DNA of 64,000 bases from Rhodocollybia butyracea (GCA_015501585.1 JADNRY010000206.1:43549-107548), one strand, 5' to 3'. Shown: positions 33,961 to 44,470, numbered from the stretch's first letter. Numbers and translations are program-made. The notes: a model not told the origin generated them from the sequence alone.

Positions 33961-34063
33961 CCTTGGGTGCTTCTTCATCTGGTAACACACTGGAGATCTC
34001 AATGGTGCCTCTCCCATTGCGCTCCTGAGCTTTGTCCTTTGTCTTTCCACCGCCGCAACTCAT
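33961..34063 (-). pseudogene. N-terminal exon remnant MSCGGGKTKD...
   Basis: Minus strand from 34063: MSCGGGKTKDKAQERNGRGT and a further 18 residues before the repeat. A second version (ICGGGKTKDDAEERDE) lies at 52960-53010, also next to a family-1 repeat. Neither leads into a longer gene. Family unknown. Confidence 0.35.
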
Positions 34064-34272
34064 GCATACAGCAAGATCTGAATCTAAGTTTTGGCATTTT
34101 TGCTTGACGTATTACCGTGATCATCTAAACCGGTTCATCTAAACTGGTTCAGTGAGACCTGAGTCTCGAGAGTCTTCATGATTGGCTGATGTAGGGGGAA
34201 CTTGGACTGGAAGGACCTGGGGGGTTCGAATTCAGGGTGTACTACCGCACTCGAGTTTCTATTTTCACTATT

Positions 34273-34959
34273 CACTGCGCCAGCGTCAAAAAATATCGGG
34301 CGAAATTATTTCCGAAATTATTGCTGTAATTGCTTACCTTTTTCGATCAAAATTTCACCTGTAAATCTTTGATAATTTCGGCTGAGAAATATACTGTAAT
34401 TGATTGTCTTTTTCGATACGAATTTTGCTGGTAATCTGTTATCTATTTCGTCCAAAAAAGACAATGAAATTGCTTATCTATTTCATTAAAATTTCGCTCG
34501 AAATTTTTACAAGGTAATAACTGGCCAAGGACTGGGAGTTTGGTCATGTGATGCATCTGATAAGATGTCTTTGAACGCGACCAAAACGTGACTTATGGGA
34601 TACTGTATATGCATGGCTGCACTAGTTACCACCAGACAATAAATTGCTCCAGTTCTGCCCTCATATCCGCCTAAAGTGTTGTCAGATGCATCACATGACC
34701 AAGCCTCCCAGTTCTTGGCCAGTTATTACCTTGTAAAAATTTCAAGCGAAATTCTTAATTAATCACGAGCAAAATAGATAAGTAATCTCATTGTCTTTTT
34801 CGAGCGATATATATAGCGAAAAAGATAATCAATTACAATGTATTTTTCATACGAAATAGAAGACACTTTTCCATTGTAATTTGTATTGAAAAAGGTAAGT
34901 AATTACAACAATAATCTCGGCAATAATTTCGCCCGATATTTTTTGACGCTGGCATAGTG
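34273..34959. mobile_element. Foldback element with CACTA-type ends and 3-bp target duplication
   Basis: A 687-bp sequence made mostly of two inverted arms of about 280 bases around a core of about 110 bases. Tips: CACTGCGCCAGCGTCAAAAA on the left; the right end, read inward, begins CACTATGCCAGCGTCAAAAA. It is flanked by ATT on both sides (34270-34272, 34960-34962). Inner arms meet at GGTCATGTGATGCATCTGA and its near complement. CACT(A/G) termini with 3-bp duplications are the hallmark of the CACTA/EnSpm group; no transposase is present, so it is non-autonomous. The arms are A/T-rich with repeated TTTTTCGA words. Confidence 0.82.
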
Positions 34960-35032
34960 ATTGGGCCATACACGAACATCAAAAATCATTCAGAGCTGTA
35001 TAAACCTAAAATTATGATACCCCCATCGTGTT

Positions 35033-36421
35033 TCATTCCCCATCACTGTTCACCAAGTGTACAACTTTTGCCGATGCCAGCTGCTTAATTTCCTGCCAGA
35101 TCTCCCAGCCTTCCTTTTCCTTCAAATTGTACAGAGTGGGCTCCCAGTGAAACACAGTGGTTGCCCCAAGACTTACTGGTCCAACCACATGCTGGTTCCG
35201 CTCAAATTTGAACCCAGCAGACCCAGGTTGCACATCAGGTACTGTACCATCCTCGTCCTCATCTGCATCTCCTTCAACCTCAGCTTGTCTCACACTCAAT
35301 TTGAGTTTCCTTTGCGCCTCCTCTGTTCCAAGTAGCATCAATACCGCAGCATCATCTGTTGTTTGGTGGAAATTGGTGTATTTGCACCATGCAATTTCAA
35401 ACTCTTCTGCATATCCCACCATAAACCACAAGCCACTGGCTGCAACTAGTAGCATATCCTGCATAACGATGGGCAGACGGCTCGCATTTTGAGCTCGTTC
35501 CACCTGGTACTGGAGAAGGGCCTGGGCTTTGACCTGTACAATCGCTTTAATGAGCAAGGCTGCAAGGGCAAAACTACCCCTCAACGATGATGGAGTTTGA
35601 AAATCATCTTGCACTGGGCCAACATTGGGAATCAGATACATGGTATATCTTCTGGGAAGTGCCCAATTGAGTTTCAAGAACAGAAGAGGCACAACCGCTG
35701 GATAGAGCTCAGGCCCTATAAAAACCCGTAGCAACATTGCTATATCTGTTGTGATCTCTTTGACTGCTTCTGGCATGCCTCAAAGTGCCTGGTCCATTTG
35801 AGCGGAGAAGACTGGGTTGGAGACATCCCTTCTATAGCTCCACAGAAGATACCGGTTACGAATAACAATGGATTTATGATCGCCAGCCACGGCATCAAAG
35901 GCATACCAATAAACGGGCTCCCAAGCTTGCTGAAGGTTACAAGAATTGAGAATGAATGAAGTTGCATCATCAATGTCTCTCATCATTCTCTTAACGTTGA
36001 ATCGTGAGATAATAGGTGAAAGCTGTTACAGAGAGAAAGGAAGGTTGGTAAAATCGGTAGATGGCTGTTGGATCCTTACTTCACTTGGGCTATATCTCGA
36101 CAAAAACGACTAGGCATTGTCTGTTTAGCAGATGTCATTGATGTTAGGAAGAAGGTTTATGTAAAATACCTGCTCTAGATCTTGCATTGATAGCATTATT
36201 TCCTCCATAGCCAGGCAAGGAATGTAACCAAAGGTTGATGTAGCGATTGGACAGATAAGAGGAGAGATTCTCACGATATTCTCACGATAGCGGTTGCACA
36301 TGCGCATTTGGATCTTGTACCATGACATTGACATCCACAATGCTACGACCAGAAGTCTCGACAGATCCCAGGTGAGAACTATGATCCTCCTTGAACGGTT
36401 CTGGGAATCGCCAGGAACCAT
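35033..36421 (-). pseudogene. Unknown multi-exon gene with an in-frame stop
   Basis: Three minus-strand pieces connect: 36421-36170 (MVPGDSQNRSRRIIVLTWDL ... MLSMQDLEQ, then a GT donor); an exon near 36010-35783 (SRFNVKRMMRDIDDATSFIL ... FSAQMDQAL); and 35779-35033, which follows in the same frame after a single TGA (35780-35782) and reads GMPEAVKEITTDIAMLLRVF ... VVHLVNSDGE. The third piece is 247 codons without a stop, with a hydrophobic helix-rich centre and an acidic insert (EGDADEDEDGT). TGA in place of CGA would be one C-to-T change. I do not recognise the family. It might be a normal gene with an intron over the TGA, but I see no matching splice sites. Confidence 0.5.
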
Positions 36422-36765
36422 GTGCCTCCTCCTAAAGCAGGCCGCCCAAAATGGTTAGTGAACGTACCAAAACGAAAGTACGATTCAATGTCAATATGCA
36501 CCTGCAGATTTTTGAATCATCATTTCAAGCCTAAACACTCCACTGGCTACTGTACCACCCATTCCCCAGGAACTCTCTAGCCAAGATCAGAAACAAGCTC
36601 TGATATATGGATACACCCTGGATGAAACAGCATTGACAAAATTGAACCTTTCCTGCTCCTAGAATTTATCAAATCGGCTAAGGAGCCGGGTCTTGACTTG
36701 TATTACAAGTTGTTGTCCTGTTTTGCTGATGACAATCTCCATTTGTTCTGTTTCGCAATCAAACG

Positions 36766-36880
36766 TCCTTGGCACAACAACTCAAACCCATGGTACGGTG
36801 TATCAACGTTTCAACGTTCACCTTCGAAGCTTTGAAGTTCAACCAGCGCGCGACTACCTTATTAGCTTGCGAAGTTGCAG
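36766..36880 (-). repeat. Old retroposon family 1 head
   Basis: Contains AACGTTCACC, CTTTGAAGTTCAACCAGCGCGCG and GCTTGCGAAGTTGCAG in the order seen in the copies at 42960 and 55740, but the B box is mutated beyond recognition. Confidence 0.4.
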
Positions 36881-37361
36881 AGTGGGACTAGTGAGGAGTG
36901 CACTGGGTATTGTCAAGGCACTCAGCTTATAGCTATATGAAGAAGCAAACTAAGTTTATAATTTTGATGCTGCTCCTATCTCTGATCGAGTAAAAGTGTT
37001 TTGACGCATGTACTTCTTGGTGAGCTTCTTCTGTAATTAACTGTGACACGAAATCTCGAGGCCTGATTAAGATTTTTCGTCTTTGTAGAAAATCTGTTGT
37101 ACTTTTCAGAGAGTTATCGAAAGCAATAGCTTTCTTTTTTTTTTTTTTTTTTTGGAGGTATGTGTTTACTAGAAACATAAGTACAGGCAACCGTATACAG
37201 AACTGGCCCACTGTACTACATAATTTGTGAAGGGGAATTTCCTAAGAACAACCTTCATGGGAAGAGGGAGAATATGGAAACCTCCACCGAGGAAATGCAC
37301 GAGGAGTCAAGACTCTGCACGCAGCTTTTGCTACAGTGTGGGGCTTCGAGCACAGCCGGAT

Positions 37362-38696
37362 TTATGATAGTTCCTGGCCATCCGCATTTATGTCCGTATG
37401 TGGATTTTGCGGTCGATACTGATTTAGAGGCCCAATACCCACTAAAACCTCGGGTTCTCCAGTCCAATCAACTTGTAGGTCATGCGACCTCTCAATAACT
37501 TCATTCCATGTCTGAAGTACAAGCTTCTTGGGCAATGCTTTTTTCTGCCATTTGGGGACGTAGGTCAGTATTTTATCCCTTTGGATTTGTTGATTTAATA
37601 CTTGGCGTAAGCGGTTGTGTGCCTCATTCTTGGAAATGTCTTCATTGTCTTGGTCTATAACACACTCACAGCGGAGCTTCCAAATAAGGTGTGCACTTTC
37701 TGTGACTAGGATCTTAAAGAGGCGTTTAACTCCTGGCATGGGTTTGCCTTCCAAGTCCTGGAATTCAAGGGTATTACATCCTAATATTGTACCTATGGAG
37801 GGCTCAGGCCATTCCCCATAATTTGGATCTTCTGGCCACATGTCTTTTGCAATGTCCCATATGAGGCGACACCATGGTCTCTTGCAATGGAGCAGTATAT
37901 GTTCTAGATCTTCAGTTGTACCACAATCAGAGCAGGTGGCTCGATCCTCATAACCTGGTATGTGCTTCCAGTATTTCCCAACTTTATGTGCACCATGAAG
38001 GGCTGTCCACATGAAGTTCCGGGCTCGCCTTGAGATATCAGGGTCCCGTATTGACTTCCAGATTGTTTCGGGTTGGGATTTCTTTTTGAGGATAAACGAA
38101 ATATCATGCTGGACTTTTGCAATCATGTGTTTGGTTGCAGGCCTGGTCTCTGGCACTTTTTGTTCCTTAATGGCATTGTAAGCAAGGGACTGGGTCAGGG
38201 TGGTGAGCACAACACCTGTTACATCACCTTGCATCAAATGTGATAGCTTGACTTCTCTCCTGTCCATGTTTTCTGTTGCCCTGGTTGCCAGTTCATTTGC
38301 ACCATCATAAGCTCTTTGATTTTGGCTGCGCACAGCTTTGCAGAAGATGGTTGGGGCCACTCGTTTACGGAGGTGGCTAAGTATGGCTTTATATATTGCT
38401 GCGTCCTTGACTTTGGTGAAGCCCTCCACATCCCAGTTTGTAAGTCGCTTTGTTATTGATGAGAGTAGTTGCTCATTGGAGGTGTGGCATTGTAGGGGAA
38501 CATTTACAGGGGCCTGTATCAGAATGTGTAGGAGTGCTGCAGCTGCGGCTGTGGGTAATAGCTTTCTCTTGGCTTGCTTTTTACAATAAAGAGAGGACAA
38601 CCGGAAATACACTTGTTGCTGTCTGTTTACCCTCAGGAGCCTATCACAACACAAACGGATCCTAGCTGTCTGGTGGGTTAGTATACAATACACCAC
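37362..38696 (-). CDS. LINE ORF2 C-terminus: RNase H-like region plus zf-RVT domain (partial)
   Basis: Open frame of 444 codons, the C-terminal part of a non-LTR retrotransposon polyprotein. Residues about 60-150 resemble a decayed RNase H domain (SSITKRLTNWDVEGFTKVKD ... GANELATRATENMD; the usual acidic catalytic residues are not all visible). Around 245-295 comes WKHIPGYEDRATCSDCG followed by TTEDLEHILLHCKRPWC, the Cys-Cys-His-Cys pattern of zf-RVT (zinc-binding in reverse transcriptase). The first ~25 residues overlap a 64-bp direct repeat (see findings), so the annotated ATG is probably not the native start. Length is a fraction of a normal ORF2. Confidence 0.72.
   Translation of the reverse strand: MVYCILTHQTARIRLCCDRLLRVNRQQQVYFRLSSLYCKKQAKRKLLPTAAAAALLHILIQAPVNVPLQCHTSNEQLLSSITKRLTNWDVEGFTKVKDAAIYKAILSHLRKRVAPTIFCKAVRSQNQRAYDGANELATRATENMDRREVKLSHLMQGDVTGVVLTTLTQSLAYNAIKEQKVPETRPATKHMIAKVQHDISFILKKKSQPETIWKSIRDPDISRRARNFMWTALHGAHKVGKYWKHIPGYEDRATCSDCGTTEDLEHILLHCKRPWCRLIWDIAKDMWPEDPNYGEWPEPSIGTILGCNTLEFQDLEGKPMPGVKRLFKILVTESAHLIWKLRCECVIDQDNEDISKNEAHNRLRQVLNQQIQRDKILTYVPKWQKKALPKKLVLQTWNEVIERSHDLQVDWTGEPEVLVGIGPLNQYRPQNPHTDINADGQELS
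38591..38654. repeat. 64-bp direct repeat, left copy
   Basis: Matches 39270-39333 at 63 of 64 positions (one difference, TTGCTGTCTG against TTGCTCTCTG). The left copy lies inside the 5' end of the LINE ORF. Confidence 0.85.
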
Positions 38697-38883
38697 TACT
38701 GAAGGGCGCTTGATGAAGCCCCTATTCTGCTCGATGAGGCTCCTATCATGCTCGTCGCTTTCTTGTCACTCGAATACTGTCCAGCCGTATTTTCTGGATG
38801 CCAAAATTCTTGTGATACCGTCGTTGGTCTGTGGAGACCATTATAAATACCTTCAAGGTCCATTGATGATTGGACACCCCTAT

Positions 38884-39098
38884 TCAAGTTGTTGGCTACG
38901 AGAACGCCTACTACTCCCGGATTTACCTTGATTCGAGTTGTCGACTACGAGAATGTCTACTGCTCAACCGAGGATTGATTTGAGTTGCCGAGGGTCAAGT
39001 ATGAGGATGCCCGGAACTGACCGAGTTGCCGAGGACCAATTATGAGGACACCTACAACTTATTGAGACTGTTTTGAGTCACTGACTATGAGAATGTCA
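38884..39098. repeat. Degenerate tandem repeat of about 45-50 bp
   Basis: About five diverged units, each with a TTGAGTTG(C/T)CGA core followed by a (C/A)TA(C/T)GAGAATG or TATGAGGATG core. Probably an old minisatellite. Confidence 0.5.
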
Positions 39099-39269
39099 TG
39101 ATTCACTCTTTTGAAGGCTTGCTGTGTTATGATTGTTACAGATTACTTCGCTTGTGGGGGCATGTTGGATTTGGGATTTGTCATTCCAAGCTTGTAATCT
39201 TACGTAGGTACAAAACTGTAGTCAGCGGATGCTTCTGCATCCGTTTGTCTCTCTCTTCTGACCGTCATG

Positions 39270-39333
39270 GAGAGGACAACCGGAAATACACTTGTTGCTC
39301 TCTGTTTACCCTCAGGAGCCTATCACAACACAA
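39270..39333. repeat. 64-bp direct repeat, right copy
   Basis: Partner of 38591-38654, outside the LINE ORF and directly before repeat segment R3. Confidence 0.85.
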
Positions 39334-39339
39334 TTTGCC

Positions 39340-39480
39340 CTTGTGAGTTGAGCTCACCTAGTTAGGCTGAATCAGACTGTTCTCTTGTGGGGCCCTGGCG
39401 TAGGCCCTAGGGAGGAGCCGCATATACCACCACTTATACTTGCTTATACTACTGCCGCGTCAGCGTTGCTGCGACACTGG
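39340..39480. repeat. Repeat segment R3, copy 2
   Basis: CCCTTGTGAGTTGAGCTCACC, then TCTTGTGGGGCCCTGGCGTAGG, then GCCGCGTCAGCG. Same order as at 43100-43390 and 55850-56130. Confidence 0.55.
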
Positions 39481-39589
39481 CAGCCAATCATTTGCAATGC
39501 ACCAGGCACCTAGTAGGGCACGACTGGCACCCCATACTTAAGCTCCCAGGCGGCAGGCCTTGGGACCAGTCAAAAAATACCTTAAAAAG

Positions 39590-39830
39590 CCGTTAACGAG
39601 ATGCATAAATGGCTGCCAGATGCCATCTACCGATTCCGAATTTTCAGTAGCGGCCAAGTAGCGGCCAGTATTGATGTTTATAGGTTGAGAAATACATCAA
39701 AAACTTGAAGGTACAACTCTCATTTTGTTATAGTAATATCCCAACAGGGAATTGAACCCGGTTTATGTTGACTCGGATAGCTCTGCCACTGCTGCATATC
39801 CTACCACTAGACTACAAGGGACTTGCTCTT
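39590..39830 (-). repeat. Retroposon family 2 copy a
   Basis: tRNA-like head at 39738-39830: on the minus strand GCAAGTCCCTTGTAGTCTAGTGGTA-type A box, then GGTTCAATTCC (B box) and TGGGATATTAC. The tail carries GATTCGG(A/T)AT-type and CTGGCAGCC words. Confidence 0.65.
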
Positions 39831-40009
39831 CTTCGTCATATCTTCACTATAGCACTGACCACTGGTGAAAAGCATTCATGCTTCCGAGTCATTCCTTAAT
39901 AGCATGAGCGAATTTGTGGTTTATGTTCCCTTGTAAGTTGAGCTCACTGCTTCTCTCTAGTAGGCTGAACAGTGGCAGTTCCCCTGGATGCAGAAAGGGC
40001 TGCCAGAGC

Positions 40010-40210
40010 CGTCTATATATCGATTCCGAGTCTTCTTGGAGTATTGGAAAAATACAAGGAAATACATTAAAAAAAGGTTGAAAAATGTTCGCAATGTGTC
40101 ATTCGACGATATTAACGCTCAAATATCCCACCAGGGAGTCGAACCCGGTGTTTAACGTTGATTCCTTCCACCACTGCAGATCGTACCACTAGGCGACAAC
40201 GGACCTGCTC
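40010..40210 (-). repeat. Retroposon family 2 copy b
   Basis: Head 40122-40210: CGTTGTCGCCTAGTGGTACG (A box) and GGGTTCGACTCCC (B box) on the minus strand. The tail has AACCTTTTTTTAATGTATTTC and ends near the CGGAATCGATATATAGA word. Confidence 0.72.
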
Positions 40211-40224
40211 TTTGTTGTCGTATT

Positions 40225-40300
40225 TTAACTACTTATAGGAAGGGAGGAGAAGGAGAAGGAGAAGGAAGGAAGGAAGGAAGGAAGGAAGGAAGGTAGAACT
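40225..40300. repeat. GGAA/GAAGGA microsatellite
   Basis: Runs of GGAGAAGGAG then (GGAA)n, directly 5' of a family-2 head on the minus strand. The same motif lies at 40595-40615 and 40935-40980 in the same position. Confidence 0.8.
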
Positions 40301-40349
40301 GGCGCACCGGTCCCATTGAGGAACAGCCGGAGCAACCAACTGCTGAACT

Positions 40350-40573
40350 CTGGCATGCCAGAGCAATCTATATATCGATTCCGAATCATCTTAGAGTATA
40401 CTTAGATGTTTTTAAGATGAGAAACACAAGGAAATACATCAAAAAAAGGTTGAAAATACACGCACTGGAACATCCTAATCCATGATAGTATCCCACCAGG
40501 GAATCGAACCCGGTGTTTATGTTGGTTCCTTCCGCCACTGCAGGTCGTACCGCTAGGCGACAACGGACTTGCT
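40350..40573 (-). repeat. Retroposon family 2 copy c
   Basis: Best head of the family: minus strand CCGTTGTCGCCTAGCGGTAC, GGTTCGATTCCC and TGGTGGGATACTATCATGG, then AACCTTTTTTTGATGTATTTC and ATTCGGAATCGATATATAGA. Confidence 0.75.
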
Positions 40574-40714
40574 GTTCCTTGTCGTGTTTCAACTATAGGA
40601 AGGAAGGAATGAAGGTAGAACTGGCACGGTCCCATTGAAGAACAGCCCGCGCAACGGGTAGTAGCGGCATAAAAAAATGTTTATTCAAAGCACCGTTTTA
40701 AAATAAATGAGATG

Positions 40715-40915
40715 CACAAAGGGCTGCCAGAGCCATCATGTTTTTAGGATGAGAAATACAAGGAAATACATCAAAAAAAAGGTTGAAAATACGCGCACCC
40801 CAATCCGTGATAGTATCCCACCGGGGAATTGAACCCGGTGTTTATGTTGATAACCCCGCCTCTGCAGATCCTGCAGTGCAGATCTTACCACTAGGCGACA
40901 ACGGACTTCCTCTTC
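40715..40915 (-). repeat. Retroposon family 2 copy d
   Basis: Minus strand CGTTGTCGCCTAGTGGTAAG and GGTTCAATTCCCCGGTGGG, with a partial duplication (CTGCAGATCCTGCAGTGCAG) between the boxes. Confidence 0.72.
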
Positions 40916-40934
40916 CCTTGTTGTATTACAACTA

Positions 40935-40980
40935 TACTAGGAAGAAAGGAGAAGGAAGGAAGGAAGGAAGGAAGGAAGGT
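40935..40980. repeat. GGAA microsatellite
   Basis: (GGAA)n run 5' of family-2 copy d, followed by GGTAGAACCGACGCGGTTCC, also present near 40295 and 40612. Confidence 0.8.
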
Positions 40981-41156
40981 AGAACCGACGCGGTTCCATT
41001 GAGGAACAGCTGGGGCAACCAACTCTGCTGAACTCAATTACCCCGACGCACAGAGCCGGTATAGGCAAAGGTATAGGATGTGCATTCATCGCTTTCCATG
41101 GCCAAGAGCAGTATAGTTATGTTGCGGTTGTAGTTATCAGAGTGATATCATGTAGC

Positions 41157-41398
41157 AATACCGATTTGTTTGTGACTTTCTTTTTTTCGAGAAGCGAAAA
41201 ACATTTCAAATGGCACCGAGAATGTACTATCTAATAAAAAATTGATACTAGTAACCTCAAAATATGAGATTGGCCACTCGAGGAAGAATTTCTCACTTCT
41301 CGCACAAGAACAACAAGGGAGTCGAACCCTGGGTGCGCGAGAGGAGAAACGAGGAAGTTGACCCACGGCGCGCGCACCGTTACGCGACAATGTCCTTA
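41157..41398 (-). repeat. Retroposon family 1 copy b
   Basis: Head 41305-41398 (minus): GGACATTGTCGCGTAACGG, then GGTTCGACTCCCTTGTTGTT. The tail contains TAGTACATTCTCGGTGCC and GTCACAAACAAA. Complete head and tail. Confidence 0.72.
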
Positions 41399-41439
41399 TT
41401 TGCCTCACAAAGTCCTAGGTATATACCGGGGAGTACTTA

Positions 41440-42865
41440 TACTTAGTCAGTGCAGCTGCACTGGCATAGAAGACAATGAGATATGAAAACCTGAACCCCA
41501 ACAATATGAACGATTGAACTCCAAGTCTGAGCGAAGAAGATTTGATTCGATCGAAGGCATCCCCCAAAGTTCAAGTTGCAGCTAATGATATTCAGTTTAC
41601 CGGTACTACTAGTACGATTAGAAGACATAATAATAGAATATGGTGTGGAGAGGGTAGATGAGTCTTGGGTTCGGCGGGTAATGCAGCGAGGGAAGGCTGA
41701 ATGAGGACTGGGAAGAGCTGGGAAGAGAGAGTCTTCACCGACGAACCGACCGTGGTGAAGGTGTAACGGTGTTGGCGGTGTTGGCATCGTTGTGAGGGAT
41801 ACTGTGAGGAGCTTGAGGTGAGGTGCTGGCGTCGTCAGATGAGGGAGCAGGAGCGGGAAGACGTGTGGTAGTAGGAGAGACTTGCTGAGGATGGGTTCCC
41901 GAAGAGATTTGGCCGTTTCAGATAGAATAGGCGTATAATACGACGAATGGGAGCTCCTTGAGTCAAGATCGTCGAGTTCCTCGTTGGAAGGTACAGCTGA
42001 AGGTATAGCGATGCCTTTGTGTAAGGCTAGTCGAGGCCGAAGCAGCGAGTGCAGACGTAAGGTAATAAGACTATGGCGGGCAGTGACCAGACAACGAAGG
42101 AGAAGATGGGAATAGATGTGGTGGACGGAACTGCGACTTTCACCGATAGTGTTGGGTAAAGCGAATGCGGAAAGGAATTGAGACGTCTAACAGAGGACAC
42201 GGAATGATCGAGCGACTGGACAGCAGATACGCAGGCATCGACGGCGCATGATAGCTGAAACTAGAGCCCAACGTGACGATTGTTGGGTAAGAACAGTGGT
42301 CAACAGCTCATGCAGAGTTTTGCTTGTAGTACAGCTGCGGCCTACACAGTCATCGCTGAATATTGAATATCGGCATCAGAATGATTGAAAAAGATCAGAG
42401 ACATATCTTCTCTCGACTGTCCCAAATTAAAACGAGATAGCAGCCGCGTCAACGAGGATGCAGAGGTCCGCAACGGAGACACGGATGCGATGAGGGTAGG
42501 ACTAGATGTGTTGCTGGAGCTACTGCTGTAATATGTACTGAGAGCGATGAACAACGCTGAAGAGACAAACGAGTGTTGTTGGCAAGAACAGTGGTCAACA
42601 GCGTGATGCATTTTTGCCCGTAGGTGGCCTACACAGTGGTCGTCGGATATCAGCATAAGAATAATTGAAAAAGATCAGAGACATACCTTCTCTCGACTGT
42701 CCCAAATTAAAACGAGATAGCAGCCGCGTCAACGAGGATGCAACAACGTGGGCGCTTGTCCGGCCCGCTACTCGGAGGGCAAGATCGATGGCAGTGCCTG
42801 ATGGTGCGAGATACGAGGATAAACGGAGAAGTTTAAGAACCAGAACAGTGAAAGCCTTGTGTTTC
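41440..42865 (-). repeat. Long repeat R1, copy alpha (body of a tRNA-headed unit)
   Basis: Continuous with the family-1 head at 42868-43052. It matches 44540-45165, 51790-52730 and 62425-63540. Shared landmarks: GTGAGGGATACTGTGAGGAG, GCTGGCGTCGTCAGATGAGG, GGGAGCTCCTTGAGTCAAGA, GATTGAAAAAGATCAGAGAC. Inside alpha, a stretch of about 95 bases is itself repeated in direct orientation (42363-42457 and 42652-42745). Frames in it are not conserved between copies, so no gene is called. Confidence 0.65.
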
Positions 42866-42867
42866 GA

Positions 42868-43052
42868 GAAGGAATAACCACCACTTCCCAATGGCGCCGA
42901 GAGAATATAAACTAACAAATAAAAATTTGAAACTGGTCATGAGCAGTACATAGAACGCGCAAGAACAACCAGGGAGTCGAACCCTGAATGTGCGAGGCTT
43001 TGAAATTCAACGTTCAACCCAGCGGGGGCACCACTACGCCAGGATGTTCCTT
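42868..43052 (-). repeat. Retroposon family 1 copy c
   Basis: Head 42960-43052 with B box GGGTTCGACTCCC on the minus strand, and tail GGCGCCATTGGGAAGTGGTG. It runs directly into R1 copy alpha. Confidence 0.7.
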
Positions 43053-43099
43053 ATTATCTTGTGAAGTTGCAGGTATGTATCTTATATCGGAGTTGCGGA

Positions 43100-43390
43100 G
43101 CGAGAGGTTGCAGCACAATTGCAGCATCAGCCTGAGCTGCATAATGTATATGTTGCATCTCTTCTCTGGGAGGGGCAGTTGCGGTCTACCTCCCCTTGTG
43201 GGTCTCGGGACTCGCCGCTTCTCTCTAGGCTTAATCGGGCTGTTCCCTTGTGGGGCTTTGGTGTAGTGCGAAGCACCGTATACTACTACAACCTCAGTGT
43301 CGGCGTGTCACTTTACCGCCGCAGCGAACCTACTTGACCTCCCAGCCTCCAGATGGCAGGGCTAGGGACAGCGGCCCGACCAGTCATAAT
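43100..43390. repeat. Repeat segment R3, copy 3
   Basis: Near-identical in order to 55850-56130 (part of the segmental duplication): GCCGCTTCTCTCTAGGCTTA, GTGGGGCTTTGGTGTAG, AGTGTCGGCGTGTC. Confidence 0.6.
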
Positions 43391-43429
43391 GAGAACACGG
43401 CAAGTCGAAAAAAAAAACTGTTGTAAAGA

Positions 43430-43657
43430 TACAGAGACGGCTGCCAGAGACATCTATGGATTCCGAATCTTCTTCTTTATAGTAGTAATTGAATCTGTTT
43501 TGCAGGACAAGAAATAACATCGAAAAAAAGTTTATATATAAAAAAGGCTTCCTTCATCATATTGGACTAATATCCCAGCAGGGAGTTGAACCCGAAACGT
43601 TTAAACCCTGCCACTGCACTGTGCACATTTATACCAGTAGGCTACAAGGGACTTGCT
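43430..43657 (-). repeat. Retroposon family 2 copy e
   Basis: Minus strand GCAAGTCCCTTGTAGCCTAC, GGTTCAACTCCCTGCTGGG. Tail with GATTCGGAATCCATAGATG. Counterpart of copy g at 56190-56383. Confidence 0.68.
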
Positions 43658-43721
43658 GTTCATTGTTGTATTTTTGACTAGTAACACTGACTGAATAGTT
43701 GAGCAATAGCAATAGTGATTT

Positions 43722-43917
43722 GAGAAGCCAGGAAACACCTCCCAAGGGCACCGAGAACGGATGATTTAATACTATATATAGTAATAAAAAAAAACGCTCA
43801 AAATGTATACGTGGAGAACTTACTCAAGAACAACCAGGGAGTCGAACCCTGCGCGCGCAAGCCTTTGAGCTTTGAGCTTGACGAACGCACGCACCACTAC
43901 GCGAAAGTGTCCTTGTT
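43722..43917 (-). repeat. Retroposon family 1 copy d
   Basis: Head 43824-43917 (GGGTTCGACTCCCTGGTTGTT on the minus strand contains the B box). Counterpart of 56462-56640. Confidence 0.68.
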
Positions 43918-44329
43918 TGCCTAACAAGTTTCAAGTAAATACGACAGACTTGCAGAGCCAGGAGGGGGGGCAAAGTGTTTGAACTTTGACACGTTACACT
44001 TATTTAGACTTTGGTGTAGTTTTTTGCTTGTTGGACCTGCACAGGTTAGAGAAAGAAATTATGAAAAAGTTCTTTCAACCCACAATGGAAACAAGCTTTG
44101 ACCGTCCAAATATATTATCGACACGCGCGCTTGTTCACTATTTACCGCTTACAATCTCTCAGCAATCTCTACTTCTCGGAATATGTCCCTCATCATCCAA
44201 ATGAATCAACGATACACATCAAAAGAATCATATATCTACAGATGATAAAGCGTATACTTAGAAAGGGAAGAACTCGGGGCATCGTCAGAAGATGATGTTT
44301 CCGACGATGGCCGGAGCTGGCTGCCTACA

Positions 44330-44470
44330 ATCGGCCAGAGAAACGCAGAAAGAGTGTAAAGTTGGCTGTACTCGAGGAACGCCTCGGATCAGTCAATGGG
44401 TTGGATCAGTCGAAGGGGGCGTCAAAAAAACTCTCGACATCGGCAAGAACACACTCACCAAACCACCTCC
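44330..44470 (+). pseudogene. Small SUN-gene fragment
   Basis: Reads LAVLEERLGSVNG and, after a small insertion, GASKKLS. It matches 47880-47960 in the left SUN copy (LAALEERFGSVKEASRKLS). A third, tiny piece of the SUN gene. Confidence 0.5.

Larger units (their letters stand above)
37134..38696 (-). mobile_element. 5'-truncated LINE (non-LTR retrotransposon) with poly(A) tail
   Basis: The minus-strand ORF at 38696-37362 is followed by about 210 bases of 3' sequence and then a run of A (T on the plus strand, about 37134-37154). This is the expected 3' end of a poly(A)-primed retroposon. No reverse transcriptase core is present upstream, so the copy is 5'-truncated as usual for LINEs. The right boundary is near 38700. 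Confidence 0.7.

Noticed and set aside
37362..38696. Host gene encoding a 444-residue zinc protein
   Set aside because: The zf-RVT motif, the RNase H-like remnant and a poly(A) run about 200 bases downstream identify a LINE fragment.
39738..40915. Regularly spaced similar segments reminiscent of a CRISPR array
   Set aside because: The units are about 200 bp retroposons with pol III boxes in a eukaryotic genome; spacing and unit length do not fit CRISPR.
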